Assembly: GCA_018267965.1 (NCBI GenBank)
Contig: JAFDXK010000005.1
Coordinates: 248,001 to 312,000 of the forward strand
Source: Bacteroidota bacterium
GTDB taxonomy: Bacteria; Bacteroidota; Bacteroidia; Chitinophagales; Chitinophagaceae
Length of the DNA stretch: 64,000 nt
Direction of reading: 5' to 3'
Made by a program: the position numbers and the translations under genes
Notes under the pieces: generated by a model
Seen by the model: the letters and a program-made list of their open reading frames with translations, nothing else
Database searches by the model: none
Told to the model about the DNA's origin: nothing
Shown: one piece after another, positions 27,344 through 37,900 of the stretch
Numbering within the stretch: the first letter of the stretch is position 1
Layout of the letters: the number at the start of each line of letters is the position of its first letter

Positions 27344-28669
27344 ATGAAAAAACAGTGGGCTATATTTAAAGAAAAAAGGAAGAATCAGTTTGATATTATA
27401 GATGCGCAAAATCTAAAGACAAATATCGTATTAGGCATCCCATTTTGGATAGCTTCTATACTAACGGGTATTGTTGCTGTTGGCTACACGAAGCTATTTA
27501 CTTATACAGAAGTTTTACTTCAACATGTTTTAAAAAATGAATTCAGACTGATTTTTATTCTATCTCCTGTTTGTTTTCTAATTTCTTGGTTTCTTGTTAA
27601 AAGATTTGCACCCAACGCCAAAGGCAGTGGTATTCCACAAATAATGGCTTCTATTGAACTCGCCGCACCTAAGTATGAGCAGAAAATACCAGCCTTATTA
27701 AATCTCAAAATCGCATTTATCAAAATAGTATCAAGTTTATTTTTATTGTTGGGGGGTGGTGCGATAGGACGAGAAGGGCCGACTATTCAAATTTCAGGTT
27801 CTATCTTTCGATGGGTTTACCGATGGGTGCCCTCGACTTGGCAAAAATTGTCGCAAAAGAATTTCATAATAACTGGTGCTGCAGCTGGGTTAGCAGCAGC
27901 TTTCAATACACCTTTAGGGGGAATTGTATTTGCTATTGAAGAATTGGCAAGAGTACACATAAGCGTTTTTAGAACAACGCTTTTTACTGCTGTAATTATT
28001 GCGGGTTTGGTGGCTCAGGGCTTTTTAGGCCCTTATTTATATTTAGGATATCCTGACATAAAACAATCAGGAGGCATTGTATTTATTGGAGTATTCCTTG
28101 TGGCAATTGCTACCGGCTTAGCAGGCAGCATAATGAGCAAACTTATTTTAAAACTAATGAGGTGGAAAAAACAATTTAGTACTACACAAACTATCATTTT
28201 CATCATTGGGGCAGGGTTGTTTGTGGCAAATATCAGCTATTTCTTCAACGCTGACATTCTTGGCTCCGGGAAACACCTAATGATTGAAGATTTATTCGAC
28301 CAAAATAAACATAGGGGATTAGTCACAGCCATTATGCGAATAATTGGACCAATAATATCATTTAATGTTGGTGGAAGTGGTGGGATTTTTGCACCCTCGC
28401 TTGCTGCAGGTGCAACAATTGGTTCATTTTTATCATGGACACTTGGCTTTATCGGCGCGAATGCACATATAATTATATTATCAGGAATGGTAGGTTTCTT
28501 AACAGGAGTAACAAGAACCCCATTTACTTCTGCCATATTAGTTTTGGAAATGACAGACAGGCATGGTGCTATCTTTCATTTAATGCTTGCTGCGCTTGTT
28601 TCAAATCTTGTAGCCTTAATTATTGACAAGCGTTCACTGTACGAGCATCTAAAAAATGAATACTTATAG
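27344..28669 (+). CDS. ClC-family chloride channel/transporter
   Basis: 441 aa with the ClC selectivity motifs GSGIPQI (residues ~89-95), GREGPTIQISG (~140) with the gating Glu, and GGIFAPSLAAGA (~345). The length fits a bacterial ClC without CBS domains. It would move Cl-, probably in exchange for H+, across the inner membrane. It is the last gene of the nhaD-DUF389-clc set. The regulatory residue that separates channels from exchangers was not determined. Confidence 0.93.
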   Translation: MKKQWAIFKEKRKNQFDIIDAQNLKTNIVLGIPFWIASILTGIVAVGYTKLFTYTEVLLQHVLKNEFRLIFILSPVCFLISWFLVKRFAPNAKGSGIPQIMASIELAAPKYEQKIPALLNLKIAFIKIVSSLFLLLGGGAIGREGPTIQISGSIFRWVYRWVPSTWQKLSQKNFIITGAAAGLAAAFNTPLGGIVFAIEELARVHISVFRTTLFTAVIIAGLVAQGFLGPYLYLGYPDIKQSGGIVFIGVFLVAIATGLAGSIMSKLILKLMRWKKQFSTTQTIIFIIGAGLFVANISYFFNADILGSGKHLMIEDLFDQNKHRGLVTAIMRIIGPIISFNVGGSGGIFAPSLAAGATIGSFLSWTLGFIGANAHIIILSGMVGFLTGVTRTPFTSAILVLEMTDRHGAIFHLMLAALVSNLVALIIDKRSLYEHLKNEYL

Positions 28670-28686
28670 GTATAGATGTATAGCTA

Positions 28687-28857
28687 CTAAGCTTTAGTTG
28701 CAGTATAAATAATATCTACAGAATATGTACCTGTTGGATAAGAGAAACCCGGATTGGCGAAATATTTTACGCTAAAAGTGTTATTCCCACCTGGAGTGGC
28801 ATTATTTATTATTTTACTTCCACCAGCAGAAGCGCTATTTTGAATCCCAATGAGATT
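28687..28857 (-). pseudogene. C-terminal fragment of a surface/fimbria-like protein
   Basis: On the minus strand 56 codons read ...GIQNSASAGGSKIINNATP, GGNNTFSVKYFANPGFSYPTG, TYSVDIIYTATKA and stop. The pattern (F-x-V-x-Y..A.PGF.YP.GTY...I.YTAT) is the end of a beta-sandwich pilus-like or DUF4402-like secreted protein. Upstream an in-frame TGA precedes codon 1 and no start or signal peptide is present, so only the tail survives. Confidence 0.6.
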
Positions 28858-28959
28858 TCACGGCGTAAAAAGCAATAGAGCAAAGTTAAAACTTATAGCT
28901 CCTCAAAACTGATTTAACAGATCATGATGAAAAGCAACTTAGTAAGATGACATCGTTAG

Positions 28960-29033
28960 AATATCTTCAATAAAGTTCGAACTGGCTCTTGTCGGGACTA
29001 CTTATATAAGGATAGCTACATTGCTATCCTTAT
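28960..29033 (+). repeat. intergenic repeat element, copy B, with hairpin
   Basis: The core (28960-29001) differs from copy A at four positions, all transitions. An 11-bp hairpin follows at 29006-29033 (ATAAGGATAGC, loop TACATT) and then TTCATTTT. The rest of 28858-29247 holds no gene that I can support. Confidence 0.7.
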
Positions 29034-29247
29034 TTCATTTTACACAACTTTACTTTTAGCACTTGATTTTCAGTATTTTATAACAAGAAGGCTTGATGCG
29101 GTAATTCTACCTTTACAAGGGTTGACAGTTGTTTAATCGACCAAATAATTGAGATGATTGATATTTAATTCTTTACATCAATATATGTTCGAGTCTAACA
29201 AAATTATACAAAATAATGACAACCAGCACCATCCTTATTCAATTAAA

Positions 29248-29931
29248 CTATTTAAACCATTTTTCCTTATGGGCAATGCTTATTACTTCAGCTTTTGACT
29301 TCACATGAAGTTTAGCGTATATATTAGCTATGTGTTTCCTGACAGTTAGCACACTAAGATCTAGGACACCTGCTATACGTTTGGCATCCCAGCCATTAAT
29401 TGTATGCTGTAATATCTGTTGTTCGCGTTGCGTAATAGATACAGGTATACTAGTTTCCTTTTCAAGCCCACTATCCAAGGGTGCTTTACTAAGGAGGTTC
29501 AATGCCTTTCTTGCAATTGCAGGACTCATAGGAGCACCACCGAACTCTAATACATTGGCAATTGCATCCGCCAATACTGTGGCGGGTTCATGTTTTAATA
29601 AATAACCGGAGGCGCCTGATTTTATGGCTTCAAAAATTTTATCATCGTCATCAAATACTGTCAGTACTATAAAACAAATTTCCGGATACAGGGCATGTGC
29701 CATTGATATTGTTTGTATGCCATTTAATTGCGGCATTTCCAAATCCATAAAAATAACCTTAGGTATTTTTTGTACAGGAAGTCCTTTCAACTGTTCTAAA
29801 CAATCATAACCGTTTTGTGCTACAAAAAGCAAATTGCATCCATAAAGCAAAGGCATCTTATTCATGAATGTACTCCTGTTAATAGGATTGTCTTCAACGA
29901 GTGCTATGTTTATCAATGTGTCTTTTCCCAT
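29248..29931 (-). CDS. NarL/FixJ-family response regulator
   Basis: 227 aa from ATG 29931 (MGKDTLINIALVEDNP). The receiver has D13/D15-type acidic residues, phospho-acceptor D63 in VIFMDLEMPQL and Lys in YLLKHEP. The LuxR helix-turn-helix (ITQREQQILQHTINGWDAKR, then IAGVLDLSVLTVRKHIANIY) is C-terminal. The frame extends to 29967, but the extra residues precede the receiver fold. It follows the kinase gene on the same strand. The divergent giant surface gene at 31996 is a candidate target. Confidence 0.87.
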   Translation of the reverse strand: MGKDTLINIALVEDNPINRSTFMNKMPLLYGCNLLFVAQNGYDCLEQLKGLPVQKIPKVIFMDLEMPQLNGIQTISMAHALYPEICFIVLTVFDDDDKIFEAIKSGASGYLLKHEPATVLADAIANVLEFGGAPMSPAIARKALNLLSKAPLDSGLEKETSIPVSITQREQQILQHTINGWDAKRIAGVLDLSVLTVRKHIANIYAKLHVKSKAEVISIAHKEKWFK

Positions 29932-29970
29932 ACAAATAAAAATAGTAAGGTTATAATGTATTACCAATAA

Positions 29971-31902
29971 TCAATTTGTAGTAGACGTGATACATACAAC
30001 AGTACCTCGGGGTTCTGTATTTATCCATTCAATATTATAACCCGACGCTTCGGCCCTCATTTTCATATTAGACAACCCGTTACCAGTAGCAGCTTTTTTC
30101 TCATCCGGTATACCAGTACCATTATCGGCGATGGAGACATCCCAGTTTTTATCACCTCTCATTACCACAATAATTTCAGAGCAATTACTGTGTTTTAAAG
30201 CATTAGTAACTGCTTCCTGCATAATGCAAAACAAATGAAAAGCCTGAGATGGGGGCAATTTCAAGTCATTTATAATATCTTCACGCACCTCTATGTTTAT
30301 ATGCGGATAACTGACTTGTATCCTCTGAATAAAGATTTTAAGTCTATCACTTATATTAGTCAATGAGAGCTCGTCTTTTTTCAAAGCCCATATAGTATCA
30401 CTTAATTGCGAAACCATTGATTGTGAATTGGTCTTTAGCTCACGCATAGCTACTGCTTTATTTTCCGCATCTGACATGTTAGTTATATACTCTATGTTAG
30501 ATGCTATGGATGCTGCATAAACACCGAGATTATCGTGCAGATCGGCAGCAATACGTTTCCTTTCTCGTTCTTCTGCATCTTTTATCGCGTTAACAGACTG
30601 GCGTTTTTCATCTTCAAGCAAGTAAGCAAGTTTAAATTTTTGCTTCTTGCGGTAATTAAAGAAAATAACAGCAGCAAAAACGCTGATTAGCGCTGATAAA
30701 ATAAAGAGCCCATAAAAAAAATAGTTATTACGAGCGAGGGCAAACTGTTGTCTAATAATAATGTTGTCCTTCTTTTGAAGATTATATTTTGCCTGAATCT
30801 CAGCTAGTGCTTCCGATGTATTCTTTTTATACATTGTATCATTAAGAGCGATGATTGCTTCCAATGTGTTACTATAGTTTTTCATATCGCCTGCGGCTTT
30901 GTAAGAAAGTGATAGTGTGTGGTAGAACATGTAGAGTTTAGCAGGAATATCGTAGTGAGTAGCAGAGTCAATGCCCTGCTTGCATATTTCTATTGCCTTG
31001 TCTGATTGTTTATTCATTAAATAATATTCCGCCAGCTGATTCATATCAGAAAGTATATAGTACGGATCCCCTATCATTTTTCTGATACCTAGTGCCTCTT
31101 TTAATGATTGCTCTGCCTCAGTCATTCTATTTGTAGGCATTAATACCCCAGCCTTTATGTTCAATGCATTCGCCAGTGCAGATAGATTGTAATACTTTCT
31201 TGCAGCTATTATGGCCTTATTGATATAATACTCCCCGGAATCGTAACGTTCCATATTATTAAATATTGCTGCTATGTTGGAATATATGACAGCATATTCT
31301 TTTTCAGCTATCAAAGTATGTGCTGTATTTAAAGCATTATGACTCCATTTCAGCGCTTCGGGGTAATTAGACATTTCCATATTCACCCACCCAATACCTC
31401 TTTTTGCTATTACCTGGTATATTGTATCCTTAGATTCTTCACTATTACGTAACAGATTATAAAAACCGTCAATGCCTTCTTTGTATTTATTAGACCTCAC
31501 AAACAAGGTACTATTAAGGTGCAAAAAACGGCGATAAGTCTTAATTGATTTATTCTTCTTTAGATTACTCAATTGTGCTTGAACTATTTGCAAGGAACTA
31601 TCCAGTAAACCTGCTTTCTGTAATGCAAAAGCAACATAATATGCTGCTAATGATTGTTGCAGCGGGTCATTAATTTCTTTAGCAAGTGCATATGCTTCAG
31701 TTGCATAGTGTTGCACCTCTTTATTATTCAAAGAATTTGCCTCGTCACACAGGCTAAAAAGCACGGATAATTTATTGTCTGCGGGCTGTTCTAATTTTAG
31801 TACTTGCTTCAAACTGTCAATTACCGGCGTTTGGGCATCGCATTGAAAACAATACAATAACAGCACAATAAAAACTGCGAATAACCGCATAACGTATAAC
31901 AT
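29971..31902 (-). CDS. TPR-containing sensor histidine kinase
   Basis: 643 aa. A signal peptide (LFAVFIVLLLYCFQCDAQ) and ~350 residues of tetratricopeptide repeats (for example YPEALKWSHNALNTAH, SDKAIEICKQGIDSA) form a periplasmic sensor. One membrane helix (394-416, YFFYGLFILSALISVFAAVIF) follows. HisKA_3 has ERERKRIAADLHDNLG with His456. The HATPase domain has EAVTNALKHSN, DNGTGIPDE and GNGLSNMKMRAEASGY. ATG 31890 (MRLFAV) is an alternative start. It pairs with the regulator immediately downstream. Confidence 0.87.
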   Translation of the reverse strand: MLYVMRLFAVFIVLLLYCFQCDAQTPVIDSLKQVLKLEQPADNKLSVLFSLCDEANSLNNKEVQHYATEAYALAKEINDPLQQSLAAYYVAFALQKAGLLDSSLQIVQAQLSNLKKNKSIKTYRRFLHLNSTLFVRSNKYKEGIDGFYNLLRNSEESKDTIYQVIAKRGIGWVNMEMSNYPEALKWSHNALNTAHTLIAEKEYAVIYSNIAAIFNNMERYDSGEYYINKAIIAARKYYNLSALANALNIKAGVLMPTNRMTEAEQSLKEALGIRKMIGDPYYILSDMNQLAEYYLMNKQSDKAIEICKQGIDSATHYDIPAKLYMFYHTLSLSYKAAGDMKNYSNTLEAIIALNDTMYKKNTSEALAEIQAKYNLQKKDNIIIRQQFALARNNYFFYGLFILSALISVFAAVIFFNYRKKQKFKLAYLLEDEKRQSVNAIKDAEERERKRIAADLHDNLGVYAASIASNIEYITNMSDAENKAVAMRELKTNSQSMVSQLSDTIWALKKDELSLTNISDRLKIFIQRIQVSYPHINIEVREDIINDLKLPPSQAFHLFCIMQEAVTNALKHSNCSEIIVVMRGDKNWDVSIADNGTGIPDEKKAATGNGLSNMKMRAEASGYNIEWINTEPRGTVVCITSTTN

Positions 31903-31995
31903 TATTGATGGGTAAGATACCGCCTAATTTTGAGTAGCGCCATACTACAAATTAAGTATTTTCTACTGCGTGCCTTATAGAGATATTTACATAGT

Positions 31996-34900
31996 ATGAA
32001 TAAGTATCTTTTTCTATCTCTCTTTTGTTATGTTATTTGTTTTATTCCGCGCAATGCGGATGCACAAACAGCACGCAATAAACAGAAAACGCATGTAGCC
32101 TACCGCGATAATTACCAACGCATGGCAACAAGTGCATCAGCTTATGCTACATTCGAAATTCGTAACGGGCAATTATATGCGTGTGGGTATAATTTATACG
32201 GGCAATTAGGTATAGGTTCAACACCTGTTTCTCAATATTCACTTGTACAAGTGGGCTCTGCCAGCAATTGGGTTGCGGTACAAGGTGCTTATGAGCACTC
32301 TATAGGTTTACGTAGTGATGGTACATTATGGGCAGCAGGTGATAATACCTATGGTCAGTTAGGTATTGGCAGCACTACAGGCCAGACCTCATTTGTACAA
32401 GTAGGCACTGATAACAAATGGACATCAATATCATGTAATACTCAATTTAGCCTGGCTATCAAATCTGATGGTACATTATGGGCTTGGGGCTATAATACAC
32501 ATGGGCAGTTAGGAATTGGCAGCACAACCAATCAATCATCCCCAGTACAAGTAGGTACAAGTTCTAACTGGGTATCAGTTCAGGCAGGTGGAGAAGAGTA
32601 CGCAATTGGGTTAAAGAGTGATGGGACACTTTGGGCTTGGGGGCGCAATATTTACGGACAACTTGGTGACGGTACAACTACAGATAGAACCAGTCCTGTA
32701 CAAATAGGCTCACTTACCAACTGGATTAGTATTGCTACAGGTTTCGGTCATTCTATAGCTATAAGAGCTGATGGTACATTATGGGCTTGGGGCCATAATA
32801 ATAGTGGACAGTTAGGTATTGGCAATACTACCAATCAATCATCACCGGTACAAGTGGGCACAGCTAATACATGGGTTATGGTGGCAGGAGGTGGCGGACA
32901 TACGCTTGCATTAAAAGTAGATGGTACTTTGTGGTCTTGGGGAGATAATAGCACTTATGGACAATTAGGTATTGGTAGTACAACAAGTCAATCCAGTCCT
33001 GTTCAAGTAGGTAGTGCCAATACATGGGTGAGTATTGCGGCCGGAGGGTTTCATTCTTTAGCATTAAAAGCTGATGGAACTTTGTACAGTTGGGGAGGTA
33101 ATCCTAACGGTGCCATGGGGTTTGGCTCTGCTATCAGTAGCCAAACTGTTCCAACACTTCTATCTAGCCTTACTACAGATTGGTTACAAATATCTACAGG
33201 CGATGGTCATACATTAGCATTAAAAAGCGATGGAACTTTATGGGCATGGGGCAGGAATAGCTCTGGTCAATTAGGAATCGGCAGCACAACACAGCAACTA
33301 TCTGCCGTACAAGTAGGAACAGCAACTAATTGGATTTCAGTAAGTGCAGGAGGCAATCATAGCCTTGCACTCAAAAGTGATGGTACTTTATGGGCGTGGG
33401 GTTGGAATGGGTGGGGCCAATTAGGTATTGGCAGTACAACCAATCAATCCAGTCCCGTACAGGTAGGCTCAGCAACTACGTGGAAATGTATCTCAACGGG
33501 CTACTACCACAGCATGGCAGTGAGAAATGATGGTACCATATGGGGTTGGGGCTATGGCCTTTCGAGCCAATTGGGCATCGGTTCTTCATCATCTGCAAAT
33601 ACGCCCACTCAAGGTGGTAGTAACACGACCTGGGTATCGGTTAGTGGCGGAGCGGATCATAGTATGGCTTTACGAAGTGATGGTACATTATGGGCAACAG
33701 GTTCTAATGGGTTTGGAGATATCGGGCAGTCATCTGCGACAAGTAGTGTCTCGAGTTGGACTCAAATCGGGTCTGCAACGAACTGGATCAGCGGCATAGC
33801 CGGAGGTGGCCATTCCATAGCACTACAAGCAAATGGTGATTTGTATACCTGGGGATGGAACCTGTATGGAGAAGTAGGAATTGGTTCTTCTACAACAGTT
33901 ATATATACGCCTCAATTAGTGGCCAGCTCAAGTACAGCGATACAAATATGTGCTAAATGGCATAATGCATCTTATATCAAATCGGATGGTACTATGAAAG
34001 TCTTCGGTTATAATGCTTATGGCCAATTAGGCGATGGCACTACTACTAACAGGAATGTACCTGTTACTGCAACGGGTGTAACAGACGCCGTAACAATCGC
34101 AGCAAACAGCCTGGGAAATGTATCAGATGGCATTATCAGATCCTATAGAACAGAATTGTGTTTAACAGGATATGGTGGTGACGGGCAATTGGGCAATGGG
34201 GCTACAAACAATAGGAGTTCATTTGCATGTGGTTTGGTGCCGTCAATAACTACTAATCCGTCTAATAACACAATTTGTGCAGGTAGTAATACAAGTTTTA
34301 CCGTCGCTGCGTCTAATTCTCCTACGAGTTATACCTGGCAGGTAAATACTGGTAGCGGTTATACTAACGTCAGTAATAGTGGCGTGTACAGTAATGCAAC
34401 AACTGCTACATTAACTATAACGGCTGCGCCTACAACAATGAACGGATATTTATACAGAGTAATTGCAACCAATGCTGTAGGCAATAGCCTCAACAGTACA
34501 GCCGCTACACTCACAGTTAATCCTCTTACAGCAATTACTACAAATCCATCTAATGCTACAATTTGCGCTTCATCAAATACAACTTTTACCGTAGCAGCAT
34601 CCGGCACACCTACCAGTTACACATGGCAAGTAAATACAGGTAGCGGTTATACAAATATTTCAAACGGTGGCGTATATAGTACTGCTACTAGTGCGACGCT
34701 TAATATTACAGGTGCAACATCCGGTATGGACGGCTATTTATACAGGGCAATAGCAAATAATGGCTGTGGTTCATCATCTGCATCTACTGCCGCAATTTTA
34801 ACTATCAGTCCTGCTCCTAGTGTTGTAACAGATCCTTCTAACTCTACAATCTGTTCAGGAAGTAATACTACATTTGTTGTTTCTGCAAATAATACAACAG

Positions 34901-37900
34901 GATATCAGTGGTATGTGCAAATTGGAGTTTCTATTGTAATGCTGAGCAATTCAGGATTTTATAGTGGTGTCACGACGAATACTTTAACTATTACTGGTGC
35001 TGATGCAACGTTAAACGGCAATAAATATTATTGCATATTAACAAATGCTTGTACCCCATTCCCGGGAGTAGCATCAGCACAAGGCACCTTGACGGTAAAT
35101 TCATTACCTGCAATTACAACGCAACCATCTAACAGTTCTATTGCATCTGGAAACAACACTTCTTTTACTGTCGTTGCAACAGGCACGGGTCTTGCTTATC
35201 AGTGGCAAGAGAATACAGGAAGTGCCTGGACAAACGTTAGTAATGGTGGCATTTATTCTAACGCCAGTACAGCTACGCTTAATCTTACAGGTGTTACATT
35301 TGCCATGAACGGCTACCAGTACCGTTGTTATATTACAGGCACCTGCACACCGGCTGTTACTTCAAATGCTGCTACAATAACCGTGTCGGCACTTGTACCT
35401 TTAATTACGACAAACCCATCTAACAGCACTGTATGCAGCCCTGCTACAACAAGTTTTACAGTAGCCGCGTCTAACTCACCAACGAGCTATACATGGCAGG
35501 TAAATTCAGGCAGTGGTTATACTAATATTTTAAATGGTGGTGTATATTCTAATGCTACAACTGCTACTTTAAATATAAGCAATACAACTGGACTCAATGG
35601 GTATTTATATCGTGCTATAGCTACCAATGCAGATGGCTCATCATCACCTTCTTCAGCGGCTACACTAACTGTAAACATTGCACCAACTGTCACTACAAAT
35701 CCATCTAACGCGTCTGCTAATCCCGGCAATAATACATCATTTACAGTTACAGCATCGGGCACTTCTCTAACCTATCAATGGCAAGAAAATACCGGTAGCG
35801 GGTTCGCCAATGTATCGAATGGCGGCATATATAGCAATGCTACTACAGCAACGCTTAACCTTACAGGAGTTACCTTAGGTATGAATGGCTATACCTATCG
35901 TTGTGTAGTATCCGGTACTTGTTCGCCATCTGCTACAAGTACAGCAGCAACACTTACAGTTTCCGCTTTGACACCAACAATTACAACCAATCCGTCTAAC
36001 AGCATAGTATGTAGCCCTACTGCTACAAGTTTTACAATAACAGCATCAAATACACCTACAAGCTATACATGGCAAGTAAACTCAGGAAGTGGCTATTCTA
36101 ATATTTCAAATGGCGGCGTATATAGCAATGCTACTACAGCGACATTAAACATCAGCAATACTACAGGGCTTGATGGTTATTTATATCGTGCCATTGCTAC
36201 CAACGGAGGAGGCTCTTCATCACCATCTTCTTCAGCTACTCTTACCGTTAGTACTGCACCATCGGTAACAACACAACCATCAAACAGCTCTGTTCTCTCT
36301 GGTGGCAGTACATCATTTACAATTGCTGCAACCGGAACGGCGTTAACTTACCAGTGGCAAGAAAACACGGGAAGTACCTGGGTGAATGTTACTAACGGTG
36401 GTATATATTCTAATGCCACCACAGCTACGTTAAATCTCACCGGGGTAATACTTGCTATGAATAATTACCAATACAGGTGTATCATAACAGGAACATGTAC
36501 CCCTATAGCAACATCAAATGCTGTGACGTTAAGTGTCGGAACACCCTTCCCTGCCATTACAACTAACCCATCAAACAATACAGCATGTGCAGGCAGCATA
36601 GCTACGTTTACAGTGACAGCTTCAAACACACCTACCGGTTATACCTGGCAAGAGAATACAGGCAGCGGATATACTAATGTCACAAACGGTGGCGCATACT
36701 CGAGAGCAACCACTGCAAGCTTGAGTATAGCCACTACAATCAGCATGTCGGGTTATTTATATCGCGCTATTGCTACAAACGCAGGCGGCTCGTCCTCCCC
36801 TTCTACTACTGCAACACTTACAGTCAATGCATTACCTGCCATTATATCACAGCCATCTAATGCGTCTGTGCTGTCAGGAAGCAATGCAACCTTTACAGTA
36901 GTAGCTAACGGGTCAGGCATCAATTATCAATGGCAGGAAAACACAGGCAGTTCATGGATTAATATAATAAATGGTGGCGTATACAGTGGCTCAGGCAATG
37001 CCATACTTACACTTACAGCAGTTCCACTATCTATGAACGGGTATCAATATCGTTGTATTATTACAGGTACTTGTTCTCCATCAGCCACATCAAATGCAGC
37101 AACGTTATCTGTTGGTATGCCTGCCCCTGTTATCACAACAAACCCTGCCAACAGTACTACCTGCACAGGTAGCAGCACTTCATTTACAGTTGCAGCCTCT
37201 AACAGCCCATCATCTTATACATGGCAGGTAAATACCGGCAGCGGATTCACAAACGTTAGCAATGGTGGTGTATATAGTAATGCAAGTACAGCTACACTTA
37301 ATATCACAGGGGCTACGATTGCTATGACCGGTTATTTGTATCGCGCTATTGCTACTAATGGAACAGGCTCCTCAGTCCCATCTAATGCAGGGTCTTTAAC
37401 AGTTAATTCATTACCATCTATTTCTACGCAACCTGTAAATAGTACAATCTGCTCCGGCAACAGTACAAGTTTTTCTATTGTAGCGAGTGGCACTGCAATT
37501 ACGTATCAATGGCAGGAAAGCACTAATGGAGGCTCAAGCTGGAGTAATTTAAATAACATCGGAGTGTATAATAATGTAACCACATCTTCAATGAGTATCT
37601 CAGCTACAACAATTTCGATGAGCAGTAATCTATATCGTTGTACAGTTGGAGGTTCATGTACACCTGCAGCTATATCTTCTAACGCTATATTAACAGTTAA
37701 TAGTTTGCCTGTTATTACGAGCAACCCGTCTAACAGCACTATATGCTCAGGTGGTAGTACAGTCTTTTCTGTGACTGCAACGGGAACAAGTATCACTTAT
37801 CAATGGCAGGAAAGTATCAATGGCGGCAGTACATGGCTGAACCTTAGCAATACAGGAGTTTACAGTAATACTACCACAAATACAATGAGCATTACCGGAG

